Of a DNA stretch of 50,365 nucleotides, positions 33,791-42,497 are shown in pieces; position 1 is the stretch's first letter, and every line of letters begins with the position of its first letter. The position numbers and the translations under genes were made by a program. This stretch comes from Lachnospiraceae bacterium (lineage in GTDB: Bacteria > Bacillota > Clostridia > Lachnospirales > Lachnospiraceae). The notes beneath the pieces are model-generated. The model saw only the letters and a program-made list of their open reading frames with translations, was not told where the DNA came from and searched no databases. Where the stretch lies: the NCBI GenBank assembly GCA_017634975.1, contig JAGBMJ010000119.1, positions 1 to 50,365 of the forward strand, read 5' to 3'.

Positions 33791-34720
33791 TCAGTTGATC
33801 CGGGGGATGGATACCTGTTTCAGCACATTATCCAGCAGCTCGTCCACGGTCAGTCCGCCGGCCTTGGACTGGGCGTTCAGACGTACACGGTGTCCGGCTA
33901 CGCTGTGGAAGATATCGTGGATGTCCTCCGGCAGTACAAAATCACGTCCGGCAAACCAGGCATAGGCGCGCGCCATCTTCATCAGGGCGATGGAACCACG
34001 CGGACTTAAGCCCAGGGCAAAATACTCGGGATTACGGGTCGCCTCGGTCAGTGCTACCACATATTCGTACAGACTTTCGTCTACATGCAGATCGTGAACG
34101 ATCTTTTGTATCTGCAGAAGCCCCTGGGTATCGATCACCTGTTGGATACTGTTCAGATCGATGGAAGAGTCTCCCTTCAGGATCGCGATGGCGTTTTGCG
34201 GATCGGGATAGCCCATGGTCAGGCAGATCATGAAACGGTCCAGCTGGGATTCCGGCAGTTTCTGGGTACCGGAGGAACCAAACGGGTTCTGGGTGGCCAG
34301 TACAAAGAACGGCTGGGGCACTTCACGGGTCACGCCTTCCACGGTCGCGTGACGCTCCTCCATAACCTCCAGAAGCGCGGACTGCGTTTTCGGAGAGGTA
34401 CGGTTGATCTCGTCGGCTAAGAAAAGGTTGGTATAGATCGAACCTTCCTGGAAGCGGAATTCTCCGCTGGCCTTGTCATATAACTGGAAACCGAGCAGGT
34501 CACTGGGAAGTACATCCGGAGTGAACTGGACACGACGGTAATCCATGGAAAGTGCTTTGGAGATCGATACGGCCAGTGTAGTCTTGCCGACGCCGGGAAT
34601 GTCTTCCAATAATACATGTCCGCCGGCAAAGATCGCGCAGAGGGTCAGTTTGATCACTTCGTCCTTTCCGTGGATAACTTTTCGGATCTCATTTAAAAGT
34701 GCGTTCGGTACCTGATTCAT
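33791..34720 (-). CDS. MoxR-family AAA+ ATPase
   Basis: A 309-aa ATPase. Walker A is EDIPGVGKTTLA (about 39-50), Walker B FLADEINR, and the sensor region reads FVLATQNPFGSSGTQKLPESQLDRF. MoxR proteins act as chaperones that assemble or activate partner enzymes together with vWA/DUF58 proteins. It is first in the operon and starts behind GGAAGGAA. The promoter is at 34757-34785. Confidence 0.95.
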   Translation of the reverse strand: MNQVPNALLNEIRKVIHGKDEVIKLTLCAIFAGGHVLLEDIPGVGKTTLAVSISKALSMDYRRVQFTPDVLPSDLLGFQLYDKASGEFRFQEGSIYTNLFLADEINRTSPKTQSALLEVMEERHATVEGVTREVPQPFFVLATQNPFGSSGTQKLPESQLDRFMICLTMGYPDPQNAIAILKGDSSIDLNSIQQVIDTQGLLQIQKIVHDLHVDESLYEYVVALTEATRNPEYFALGLSPRGSIALMKMARAYAWFAGRDFVLPEDIHDIFHSVAGHRVRLNAQSKAGGLTVDELLDNVLKQVSIPRIN

Positions 34721-34756
34721 TTTTCTGTTTTCCTTCCGTAAAGAATTATCCTGTTT

Positions 34757-34785
34757 ATTTTAATGGAAAGAGCGTTCTATTGCAA
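34757..34785 (-). promoter_or_regulatory. Sigma-A promoter for the MoxR operon
   Basis: On the minus strand TTGCAA (34780-34785), 17-bp spacer, TAAAAT (34757-34762), about 37 bp before the MoxR start. Confidence 0.65.
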
Positions 34786-34842
34786 GAAATTTGCGTGAAC
34801 AGTACCGTTTTTCGTGTGAAAAAAATGTGAAGTCGATTTTTC

Positions 34843-34871
34843 TTGCCATGGTCTATATCTTGTGCTAGAAT
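34843..34871 (+). promoter_or_regulatory. Sigma-A promoter for carAB
   Basis: TTGCCA (34843-34848), 17-bp spacer, TAGAAT (34866-34871), about 45 bp before carA. No PyrR-binding attenuator was recognised in this short leader. Confidence 0.65.
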
Positions 34872-34916
34872 AACACAGATCAAAATTTCATATCTATATC
34901 TAATGTGGAGGCACGG

Positions 34917-36074
34917 ATGAAAGCTTTTTTGATACTGGAAGACGGTACGGTATTTTCCGGCACACATATCGGAGCGGACAAAGACGTCGTCAGCGAGATC
35001 GTATTTAATACTTCTATGGCAGGATACCCGGAAGTTTTGACAGACCCGTCCTATGCGGGACAGGCGGTGTGCATGACTTATCCTTTGATCGGCAATTACG
35101 GAATTGTCACAGAGGATATGGAATCCGTGCGCCCATGGCTCGACGGACTGATCGTGCGGGAACTGTCCCGTATGCCCAGCAATTTCCGGGCCGATATGAC
35201 GATCCAGGAGTTTTTGGAAAAATATGAGATCCCGGGCATAGCAGGGATCGACACCAGAGCGCTCACCAGAAAGCTGCGTGACAGCGGTACCATGAACGGA
35301 CTCATTACCACAAAGGCCGATTATGATATGGCGGAAGTGAAAGAACGTCTGGCTGCCTATCGCACCGGTGAAGTGGTAAAGAAGGTCACCTGTAAGGAAA
35401 AATATACGGTGAACGGATCCAAGACGTTGGAAGAAAACGGACCGATCTCCGGAAGCTCCGTATATACCGGGGAAAAAGAGATGCGCCCGAGTATGGTAAA
35501 GAAGCTGAATGGTGCGGGCAAAAAGATCGCGATGCTGGACCTGGGACTGAAGGTCAATATCGTGCGCTCCTTAGCGCAGCGCGGCTGTGATGTGACGGTA
35601 TATCCGGCTACAACGAATGCGGAAGAGATCTTAAAGAGCAATCCCGACGGCATCATGCTGTCCAACGGCCCCGGGGATCCGAAGGACTGCGGATCGATCA
35701 TCGACGAGGTACGCAAGCTCTATGAGAGCGATGTACCTATTTTTGCGATCTGTCTGGGACATCAGCTGATGGCTCTGGCGACCGGCGCCAATACTTATAA
35801 GTTAAAATACGGACACCGCGGCGGCAATCATCCGGTGAAGGATCTGGCCGATGGACGGGTGTATATTTCTTCCCAGAATCATGGATACGTCGTGGATATG
35901 GACAGCCTGGATCCGAAGGTGGCGACCCCGGCTTTTATCAATGTCAATGACGGTACCAACGAGGGACTCAATTATACCGGCAAGAAGGTCTTTACCGTGC
36001 AGTTCCATCCGGAAGCCTGTCCGGGACCGCAGGACTCCGGTTATCTGTTTGACCGTTTCATAGAGATGTTATAA
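34917..36074 (+). CDS. carA: Carbamoyl-phosphate synthase small subunit
   Basis: A 385-aa glutaminase subunit that releases ammonia for carbamoyl phosphate used by pyrimidine and arginine synthesis. The N-terminal CarA domain has MKAFLILEDGTVFSG and VFNTSMAGYPEVLTDPSYAGQ. The class I amidotransferase domain shows IMLSNGPGDPKDC, nucleophile Cys in AICLGHQLMALA and the His/Glu pair in QFHPEACPGP. ATG 34917 is preferred over an upstream GTG because GGAGG lies 5-6 bp before it. carB follows after 88 bp. Confidence 0.97.
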   Translation: MKAFLILEDGTVFSGTHIGADKDVVSEIVFNTSMAGYPEVLTDPSYAGQAVCMTYPLIGNYGIVTEDMESVRPWLDGLIVRELSRMPSNFRADMTIQEFLEKYEIPGIAGIDTRALTRKLRDSGTMNGLITTKADYDMAEVKERLAAYRTGEVVKKVTCKEKYTVNGSKTLEENGPISGSSVYTGEKEMRPSMVKKLNGAGKKIAMLDLGLKVNIVRSLAQRGCDVTVYPATTNAEEILKSNPDGIMLSNGPGDPKDCGSIIDEVRKLYESDVPIFAICLGHQLMALATGANTYKLKYGHRGGNHPVKDLADGRVYISSQNHGYVVDMDSLDPKVATPAFINVNDGTNEGLNYTGKKVFTVQFHPEACPGPQDSGYLFDRFIEML

Positions 36075-36076
36075 AC

Positions 36077-36128
36077 CGGGGAGGATAACGGGAAGAACCC
36101 GCAGGGGTCGGAACAGTTATCCTGCCCG
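36077..36128 (+). promoter_or_regulatory. Stem-loop between carA and carB
   Basis: CGGGGAGGATAAC (36077-36089) pairs with GTTATCCTGCCCG (36116-36128) with a single mismatch. An inner ACCC-gcag-GGGT hairpin completes the structure. There is no T run, so it is not a normal terminator. It may stabilise, process or partly block the carA-carB transcript. Confidence 0.5.
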
Positions 36129-36162
36129 TTCATTCTGTAATCATAGTAGAGGGAGTAAGAAA

Positions 36163-39100
36163 ATGCCTAAGAATCCTGATGTAAAAAAAGTACTGGTGAT
36201 CGGGTCGGGGCCGATCGTGATCGGACAGGCGGCGGAGTTTGATTATGCCGGTACCCAGGCATGCCGCTCTTTGAAAGAAGAAGGCGTGGAAGTGGTACTG
36301 ATCAATTCCAACCCGGCGACGATCATGACCGACGGAGATATCGCGGATCACGTATATATCGAGCCGCTGACGATCGAAGTGCTCAAGAAACTGATCCTGA
36401 AGGAAAAACCGGACAGCATCCTGCCGAATATGGGCGGACAGGCGGGCTTAAACCTCGGTATGGAACTCGAGGAGAGCGGTTTCTTAAAAGAGCATAACGT
36501 GCGGCTGCTGGGAACGACGGCAGAGACGATCCGTAAGGCGGAAGACCGGCAGGCATTTAAGGATACGATGGAAGCGATCGGCGAGCCCTGTGCACCGTCC
36601 AAGGTGGTAGAGACCGTGGAAGACGGTGTGGCATTTACCAAAACGATCGGTTACCCCGTGGTACTGCGTCCGGCGTATACCCTGGGCGGCAGCGGCGGCG
36701 GTATCGCGCACAATCAGGTGGAACTCGAAGAGATCCTGGAGAACGGTCTGCGTCTTTCCCGCGTGGGACAGGTACTGGTGGAGCGATGCATCGCCGGCTG
36801 GAAAGAGATCGAGTACGAGGTGATGCGCGACAGTGCCGGTAATGTGATCACCGTCTGCAATATGGAAAATATCGATCCGGTGGGCGTACATACCGGTGAC
36901 TCCATTGTGGTGGCACCGTCCCAGACCTTATCGGATAAGGAATACCAGATGCTGCGTTCTTCGGCACTCAACATCATCAGCGCCCTGGGCATCACGGGCG
37001 GATGTAACGTACAGTTTGCGCTGCATCCCACCAGTTTTGAATACTGTGTCATCGAGGTCAATCCCCGTGTGAGCCGTTCTTCGGCACTGGCTTCCAAAGC
37101 GACCGGTTATCCCATCGCCAAGGTATCCGCCAAGATCGCGCTGGGCTATACCCTGGATGAGATCAAAAACGCCGTGACCGGCAAGACCTATGCGAGCTTT
37201 GAGCCGGCACTGGACTATTGCGTGGTAAAGATGCCGCGCCTGCCTTTTGATAAGTTCCTGACGGCAAAACGCAGCCTGACGACGCAGATGAAGGCGACCG
37301 GCGAGGTGATGAGCATCTGCTCCAATTTTGAAGGCGGTCTGATGAAGGCGCTGCGTTCGCTGGAGCAGCATGTAGACTGTCTGCGCAGTTATGACTTTAC
37401 CGCACTGTCCAAAGAAGAGCTGCTCGAACGGCTGGAGAGGGTGGACGATATGCGGATCTTTGTGATCGCCGAGGCGGTACGTAAGGGCATCTCTTACGAA
37501 GATATCCACCGGATCACGATGGTGGACAACTGGTTCATCGACAAGATCGCGATCCTGACCGAGATGGAAGCCAGACTGGAGAGCGAAGATCTGACCGAGG
37601 AACTGCTCCGCGAAGCAAAACGTCTGGAATTTCCGGATAACGTGATCGCCAGACTTGCCGGTAAAGAAGAAAAGGACATCAAGGCATTGCGCGATCGCTT
37701 TGGCATCCATGCGGCATTTAAGACCGTGGATACATGTGCAGCGGAATTTGCGGCAGAGACACCGTATTACTACTCGATCTTTGACGGCGAGAACGAATCC
37801 CTGCCGGAATCGAACGGCCGCAAGAAGGTCATGGTCCTGGGCTCCGGACCGATCCGTATCGGACAGGGTGTGGAATTTGATTACTGCTCCGTACACGCGA
37901 CCTGGGCATTTGCCAGAGCCGGATATGAGACGATCATCGTCAATAACAACCCGGAGACGGTCAGCACCGACTTTGACATCGCGGACAAGCTGTATTTTGA
38001 ACCGCTGACGCCGGAGGATGTGGAAAATATCGTAGATATTGAAAAGCCGGACGGTGCCGTGGTACAGTTTGGCGGACAGACGGCCATCAAACTGACGGAA
38101 GCGCTGATGAAGATGGGCGTTGAGATCCTGGGAACCAGGGCGGAAGATGTGGATGCTGCAGAAGACCGTGAGCTCTTTGACCGCATCCTGGAAGAGACAC
38201 AGATCCCGCGTGCGGCCGGCGGTACCGTATTTACGGCGGAAGAAGCCAAGGCAGTGGCAAACCGTCTGGGCTATCCGGTACTGGTGCGTCCTTCCTACGT
38301 ATTGGGAGGGCAGGGCATGCAGATCGCGCTCTCCGATGCGGAAGTGGAAGAGTTTATGGCGGTCATCAACCGCTATACGCAGGAGCATCCGGTGCTGGTC
38401 GATAAATATCTGATGGGTAAGGAGCTGGAAGTGGATGCGGTCTGCGACGGCGAAGATATCCTGATCCCGGGCATCATGGAGCACGTAGAGCGTACCGGTG
38501 TGCATTCCGGTGACTCGATCTCCGTGTATCCGGCGCATACGATCGCAGATACTGTAAAGGAGCGCATCGCCGAGTATTCCCGCCGACTGGCCAAGGCACT
38601 GCATGTCAAAGGCCTGATCAATATCCAGTTCATTGCGATCGGGGAAGATGTGTATGTGATCGAGGTGAACCCGAGATCGTCCAGAACCGTTCCGTATATC
38701 AGTAAGGTAACGGGGATCCCCATTGTGGATCTGGCAACGCAGGTGATCCTGGGTAAGAAGATCCGTGATCTGGGGTATGAACCCGGTCTGCAGCCGAATG
38801 CAGGGCATATCGCGATCAAGATGCCGGTCTTCTCCTTTGAAAAGATCCGCGGCGCCGAGATCAGTTTAGGACCGGAAATGAAATCCACCGGCGAGTGTCT
38901 GGGCATCGGCCGTACCTTTGATGAAGCGTTGTATAAGGCATTTATCGGTGCCGGATTTGACCTGCCGAAGCACAAGCAGATCATCATCACTGTAAAAGAT
39001 GCGGATAAGGGCGAGGCCATCTCCATCGGACGGCGGTTTGCAAAGCTGGGGTATACCATCTATGCAACGAGATCGACGGCAGCAGCGCTCAACGATTCGG

Positions 39101-39369
39101 GTGTGAAAGCACGTAAGGTCAACAAGATCCATCAGGAGTCCCCGACGGTCATGGATCTGCTCTTGGGACATCGGATCGACCTGGTGATCGATACGCCGAC
39201 GCAGGGGCGCGATAAGTCCCGTGACGGCTTCCTGATCCGCCGTACCGCCATTGAAACCGGTGTCAACTGCCTGACCAGTCTGGACACTGCCAATGCCCTT
39301 CTTACCAGCCTCGAAGCCAAGGAAAACGAAGACGCACTGGAATTGGTGGATATTACGAAGATTTTATGA
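36163..39369 (+). CDS. carB: Carbamoyl-phosphate synthase large subunit
   Basis: A 1068-aa enzyme made of two homologous ATP-grasp halves. The first half opens with KVLVIGSGPIVIGQAAEFDY and the second repeats it with KVMVLGSGPIRIGQGVEFDY (about 550). ATP-grasp loops read TLGGSGGGIA and VLGGQGMQIA. An MGS-like allosteric domain forms the C-terminus (about 930-1068). Length is normal. It works with CarA to make carbamoyl phosphate from glutamine, bicarbonate and two ATP. Confidence 0.98.
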   Translation: MPKNPDVKKVLVIGSGPIVIGQAAEFDYAGTQACRSLKEEGVEVVLINSNPATIMTDGDIADHVYIEPLTIEVLKKLILKEKPDSILPNMGGQAGLNLGMELEESGFLKEHNVRLLGTTAETIRKAEDRQAFKDTMEAIGEPCAPSKVVETVEDGVAFTKTIGYPVVLRPAYTLGGSGGGIAHNQVELEEILENGLRLSRVGQVLVERCIAGWKEIEYEVMRDSAGNVITVCNMENIDPVGVHTGDSIVVAPSQTLSDKEYQMLRSSALNIISALGITGGCNVQFALHPTSFEYCVIEVNPRVSRSSALASKATGYPIAKVSAKIALGYTLDEIKNAVTGKTYASFEPALDYCVVKMPRLPFDKFLTAKRSLTTQMKATGEVMSICSNFEGGLMKALRSLEQHVDCLRSYDFTALSKEELLERLERVDDMRIFVIAEAVRKGISYEDIHRITMVDNWFIDKIAILTEMEARLESEDLTEELLREAKRLEFPDNVIARLAGKEEKDIKALRDRFGIHAAFKTVDTCAAEFAAETPYYYSIFDGENESLPESNGRKKVMVLGSGPIRIGQGVEFDYCSVHATWAFARAGYETIIVNNNPETVSTDFDIADKLYFEPLTPEDVENIVDIEKPDGAVVQFGGQTAIKLTEALMKMGVEILGTRAEDVDAAEDRELFDRILEETQIPRAAGGTVFTAEEAKAVANRLGYPVLVRPSYVLGGQGMQIALSDAEVEEFMAVINRYTQEHPVLVDKYLMGKELEVDAVCDGEDILIPGIMEHVERTGVHSGDSISVYPAHTIADTVKERIAEYSRRLAKALHVKGLINIQFIAIGEDVYVIEVNPRSSRTVPYISKVTGIPIVDLATQVILGKKIRDLGYEPGLQPNAGHIAIKMPVFSFEKIRGAEISLGPEMKSTGECLGIGRTFDEALYKAFIGAGFDLPKHKQIIITVKDADKGEAISIGRRFAKLGYTIYATRSTAAALNDSGVKARKVNKIHQESPTVMDLLLGHRIDLVIDTPTQGRDKSRDGFLIRRTAIETGVNCLTSLDTANALLTSLEAKENEDALELVDITKIL

Positions 39370-39372
39370 TAT

Positions 39373-39414
39373 GATACCTTAAGGTTCTCAGCAACGGAGC
39401 AATTCGAAGGTATC
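39373..39414 (+). promoter_or_regulatory. Stem-loop between carB and queH
   Basis: GATACCTT (39373-39380) and AAGGTATC (39407-39414) form a perfect 8-bp stem closing a 26-nt loop. It begins 3 bp after the carB stop and ends 16 bp before queH. There is no T tract, so termination is unlikely. Role unknown. Confidence 0.4.
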
Positions 39415-39430
39415 CGTGTAGAAAAGATAT

Positions 39431-40081
39431 ATGACAGCAACGAAACCAAATTATCAAAAGCAACTCGAAGAAGTATTAGCCCGCGAGCAGGGGCATCTGC
39501 CGAAACTGTTGCTCCACACCTGTTGCGCGCCATGCTCCAGCTACTGTCTGGAATACCTCCTGTCGCATTTTGCGATCACGGTATTTTACTACAATCCCAA
39601 CATCACGGAGGAGACGGAGTACCGGCACCGTGCGGCAGAGCAGGAGAGACTGATCGGGGCGCTGGGAAAGGATCTCGGAAGACAGGCGGCTTTTGTCGAA
39701 GGCCCCTACGAACCGCAGCGTTTCCTGGAAGCAGCCAAAGGTCTGGAACACTGCCCGGAAGGCGGCGAGCGCTGCGAAAAATGCTTCCGGCTGCGCCTGG
39801 ATGCGGCGGCACGGTATGCTGCGGAGAACGGATTTGATTATTATACGACCTCGCTGACGATCTCGCCGCTTAAGAATGCACCGTTACTGAATACGATCGG
39901 GCAGAAGATGGGAGCGCGGTACGGGATCGCTTTTCTGCCGTCGGATTTTAAGAAGAAAAACGGTTACAAGCGTTCCATCGAACTTTCACAGAAATACGAT
40001 CTCTACCGGCAGGACTATTGCGGCTGCGCCTTCAGCAAAGTCGAACGCGAGGCGCAGAAAAACCGTATCGCAAGTGAATAA
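39431..40081 (+). CDS. queH: Epoxyqueuosine reductase QueH
   Basis: A 216-aa enzyme for the last step of tRNA queuosine synthesis. QueH (DUF208) signatures are present: HTCCAPCSSY near the N-terminus, FYYNPNI, C-x-x-C in ERCEKCFRLRLD, and DYCGCAFS near the end. These cysteines bind a [4Fe-4S] cluster and a second metal. It lacks the ferredoxin/HEAT domains of QueG. No other que gene is in the window. Its ribosome site is weak (GAAAAGA). argS follows 19 bp downstream. Confidence 0.93.
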   Translation: MTATKPNYQKQLEEVLAREQGHLPKLLLHTCCAPCSSYCLEYLLSHFAITVFYYNPNITEETEYRHRAAEQERLIGALGKDLGRQAAFVEGPYEPQRFLEAAKGLEHCPEGGERCEKCFRLRLDAAARYAAENGFDYYTTSLTISPLKNAPLLNTIGQKMGARYGIAFLPSDFKKKNGYKRSIELSQKYDLYRQDYCGCAFSKVEREAQKNRIASE

Positions 40082-40100
40082 TTTATTAGGAGAACGAAAC

Positions 40101-41906
40101 ATGAAAAAATTCTTAACCCAGATCTCGGAAGAGGTACAGGCAGCATTTGAAAAAGCTGGCTACGATGCCGCACTCGGACGCGTGAGCGTGAGCAACCGTC
40201 CGGATCTGTGCGAATACCAGTGCAACGGCGCAATGGCCGGAGCCAAGAAATACGGGAAGAAGCCGATCGATATCGCAAATGAAGTGGCGGAATTCTTAAA
40301 GACGTCCAAGGCATTTACTTCGGTGGATGTGGTGATGCCCGGTTTTTTGAATCTGAAACTGGACGGCGCCTATCTGGCGGAGTATGTCAGCGATATGTTC
40401 GCCGCAGACCGATACGGTGTGGAAGCACCGGAGAAAAAGGAAAAGATCGTGATCGATTATGGCGGGCCGAATGTGGCGAAGCCGCTGCATGTAGGACACC
40501 TGCGTCCGGCGATCATCGGCGAGAGCATCAAGCGCATCTGCCGTTACGCAGGGCATGAGGTGATCGGCGATGTGCATCTGGGCGACTGGGGCACGCAGAT
40601 GGGGCTGATCATCACAGAACTTAAAGAGCGCAGACCGGAGCTGCCGTATTTTGACGAGTCGTTTACCGGAGAATATCCTGCGGAGTCCCCGTTTACCTTA
40701 AGCGAACTGGAGGAGATCTATCCGACGGCCAGCGCCAAGAGTAAGGAAAAGGATGCCAGCGGGGAACTGACGGAAAGCGCAAAGGACTTCCACGCGCGTG
40801 CCTTGCAGGCGACCCGTGAAATGCAGCAGGGACGCAGAGGCTACCGCGCGATCTGGAAGCATATCATGGAGGTATCCCTGCCGGATCTGAAGGAAAACTA
40901 CCGGAAGATGGATGTCGAGTTTGATCTCTGGATGGGAGAGAGCGATGTGAACGATCTGATCCCGGAAATGGTGGAAGATATGAAAGCCAAGGGCTTCGCG
41001 CATATTTCCAACGGTGCGCTGGTCGTGGATGTCAAGGAAGAGACGGATAAGAAAGAGATCCCGCCGTGCATGATCTTAAAGAGTGACGGTGCGGCAAACT
41101 ACGAGACTACCGATCTGGCAACCCTTCTGTGGCGTGAGCGCGAACTGAAGCCGGATAAGGTACTGTATGTGGTTGACAAGCGGCAGGAACTGCACTTTGA
41201 CCAGGTCTTCCGCTGTGCAAGAAAGTGCGGTGTGGTGCGTGACGAGATGGGCATGGAGTTTATCGGCTTCGGCACCATGAACGGACCGGGCGGAAAGCCG
41301 TTCAAGACCAGAGACGGAGGGGTGCTGCGTCTGCAGGCACTGATCGCCGAAATCGAAGAAAATATGTATGCAAAGATCCGTGAGACGGAAAATGCGGACG
41401 ATCCGATGTCGGAAGAGGAAGCAAGACAGACGGCAAAGATCACGGCTCTGGCAGCACTCAAATACGGAGATCTGTCCAACCAGGCATCCAAGGATTATGT
41501 GTTTGATGTGGAGCGCTTTACCGCTTCCGAAGGCAATACCGGTCCGTATCTGCTGTATACCATGGCACGGATCAAATCCATCCTGCGCAAGAATAGGGAA
41601 GCCGGAGGAGCTGAAGCCAGCCGGCTGGGAACACCGGACGAAGGCGCACAGAAGGATCTGCTGCGTTCCGTGACCGCATTCCCGCAGATGGTGGAAGATG
41701 CATGTGCAGAACGCGCACCGCATAAGGTATGTGCGTATCTGTATCAGCTTGCAAATGATTTCAATTCGTTTTATCATGGCACCAAGATCCTCACGGAGCC
41801 GGATGCGGACAAAAAAGCCGGATATATCGCTCTGCTCAAGGGCGTGCTCGGTGTAATGGAAGAGTGCATCAATATGCTCGGTTTCGAGGCACCGGAGAGG
41901 ATGTGA
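40101..41906 (+). CDS. argS: Arginyl-tRNA synthetase
   Basis: A 601-aa class I synthetase. The N-terminal Add1 domain (about 1-100) is followed by the HIGH-type motif as P-L-H-V-G-H in NVAKPLHVGHLRPAIIG, the class I catalytic core, and the DALR anticodon-binding C-terminus (starting around YLLYTMARIKSILRK). No clear KMSKS motif is seen; the equivalent segment reads PFKTRDGG, as in many ArgRS. The start at 40101 follows TTAGGAGAAC. The CDS ends just before the twin-hairpin region. Confidence 0.97.
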   Translation: MKKFLTQISEEVQAAFEKAGYDAALGRVSVSNRPDLCEYQCNGAMAGAKKYGKKPIDIANEVAEFLKTSKAFTSVDVVMPGFLNLKLDGAYLAEYVSDMFAADRYGVEAPEKKEKIVIDYGGPNVAKPLHVGHLRPAIIGESIKRICRYAGHEVIGDVHLGDWGTQMGLIITELKERRPELPYFDESFTGEYPAESPFTLSELEEIYPTASAKSKEKDASGELTESAKDFHARALQATREMQQGRRGYRAIWKHIMEVSLPDLKENYRKMDVEFDLWMGESDVNDLIPEMVEDMKAKGFAHISNGALVVDVKEETDKKEIPPCMILKSDGAANYETTDLATLLWRERELKPDKVLYVVDKRQELHFDQVFRCARKCGVVRDEMGMEFIGFGTMNGPGGKPFKTRDGGVLRLQALIAEIEENMYAKIRETENADDPMSEEEARQTAKITALAALKYGDLSNQASKDYVFDVERFTASEGNTGPYLLYTMARIKSILRKNREAGGAEASRLGTPDEGAQKDLLRSVTAFPQMVEDACAERAPHKVCAYLYQLANDFNSFYHGTKILTEPDADKKAGYIALLKGVLGVMEECINMLGFEAPERM

Positions 41907-41910
41907 ATTC

Positions 41911-41992
41911 ATCCTAAGGAGGGGCCCGCTTGCGGGAGGATGCCTTAGGATATTCGCGAGGGGGGACCCATTTATGGGGGGAGTCCTTGCGA
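41911..41992 (+). promoter_or_regulatory. Twin stem-loops between argS and the DUF6465-like gene
   Basis: Two adjacent hairpins share one architecture. Hairpin 1: ATCCTAAGG/CCTTAGGAT (41911-41919 with 41943-41951) encloses CCCGC-tt-GCGGG. Hairpin 2: TCGCGAGG/CCTTGCGA (41954-41961 with 41985-41992) encloses CCCA-ttta-TGGG. Both carry purine-rich GGGG/GGAG strands opposite each other in the internal loop. They end about 36 bp before the small gene. No T tract follows. A tandem RNA element acting on the small gene is possible. Confidence 0.5.
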
Positions 41993-42028
41993 TGTAGCGG
42001 TACATATATCATGAGGAGGAGACAGAAG

Positions 42029-42253
42029 ATGGCAGAGATCGTAACACCGGAACTGAACGCAAAAGTGAATGTATTTTTGGAGGTTGCCGACCGGAAATAT
42101 GATATGGCAGAAGTATCCGAGAAGGCTAAGGCGGATTATAAGGCCAATCATAAAGAAAAACTGAGTGACATCAAAGTGTATGTGAAACCGGAAGACGGCA
42201 AGGCATACTATACGGCCAACGGCGGCAAAGTAACCGGCAGCGTGGCACTGTGA
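42029..42253 (+). CDS. Small DUF6465-like protein, 74 aa
   Basis: A 74-aa acidic/basic mixed protein with no membrane segment. It resembles the DUF6465 proteins common in Lachnospiraceae (blocks VNVFLEVADRKYDMAEV, IKVYVKPEDGKAYYTANG). The ATG follows an AGGAGGAGA site, which supports the start over longer frames that would cross the twin hairpins. Function unknown. A terminator follows at once. Confidence 0.85.
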   Translation: MAEIVTPELNAKVNVFLEVADRKYDMAEVSEKAKADYKANHKEKLSDIKVYVKPEDGKAYYTANGGKVTGSVAL

Positions 42254-42295
42254 CACGCAAAAGCGGAAACGCAGGAGCATTTTACAACGGTATAC

Positions 42296-42340
42296 ATACC
42301 CTTACATCGTAAGATGCGAGGGTATTTTGCTTTTTGCTTT
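42296..42340 (+). terminator. Terminator after the DUF6465-like gene
   Basis: ATACCCT/AGGGTAT (42296-42302 with 42319-42325) enclosing CATC-gtaa-GATG, followed by TTTGCTTTTTGCTTT. Confidence 0.85.
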
Positions 42341-42399
42341 GTTAAGATTCTGTGAAATAGTACGAAAACTATGGAAAAATATCGAAAATTGTAGTAATA

Positions 42400-42436
42400 T
42401 ATAATTGTAAAAGGGGAACTATGTCAATTCCGATAA
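42400..42436 (+). promoter_or_regulatory. Promoter region of the FliD-like gene (possible FliA/SigD type)
   Basis: TAAA (42408-42411) and TCCGATAA (42429-42436) resemble the flagellar sigma-28 consensus TAAA-N15-GCCGATAA, but the spacer is 17 instead of 15. A sigma-A -10 box TATAAT is at 42400-42405 without a good -35. The leader from here to the gene is about 60 nt. Confidence 0.35.
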
Positions 42437-42497
42437 AGATTTGCGGAAAGCGTGCTGTTTGAGTAAGAACGGCAGGTGGAGATAAGGAGGAAGCGTT

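Noticed and set aside
36928-38808. Open frame of 626 codons on the minus strand
   Set aside because: It is antisense to carB, whose ATP-grasp motifs are intact. It is a shadow caused by codon bias.
39380-39410. Resemblance to a preQ1-I riboswitch (GGTTCTCAGCAAC) before queH
   Set aside because: The downstream strand needed to form the first stem does not pair, and the A-rich tail of the pseudoknot is absent, so the known class does not fit.
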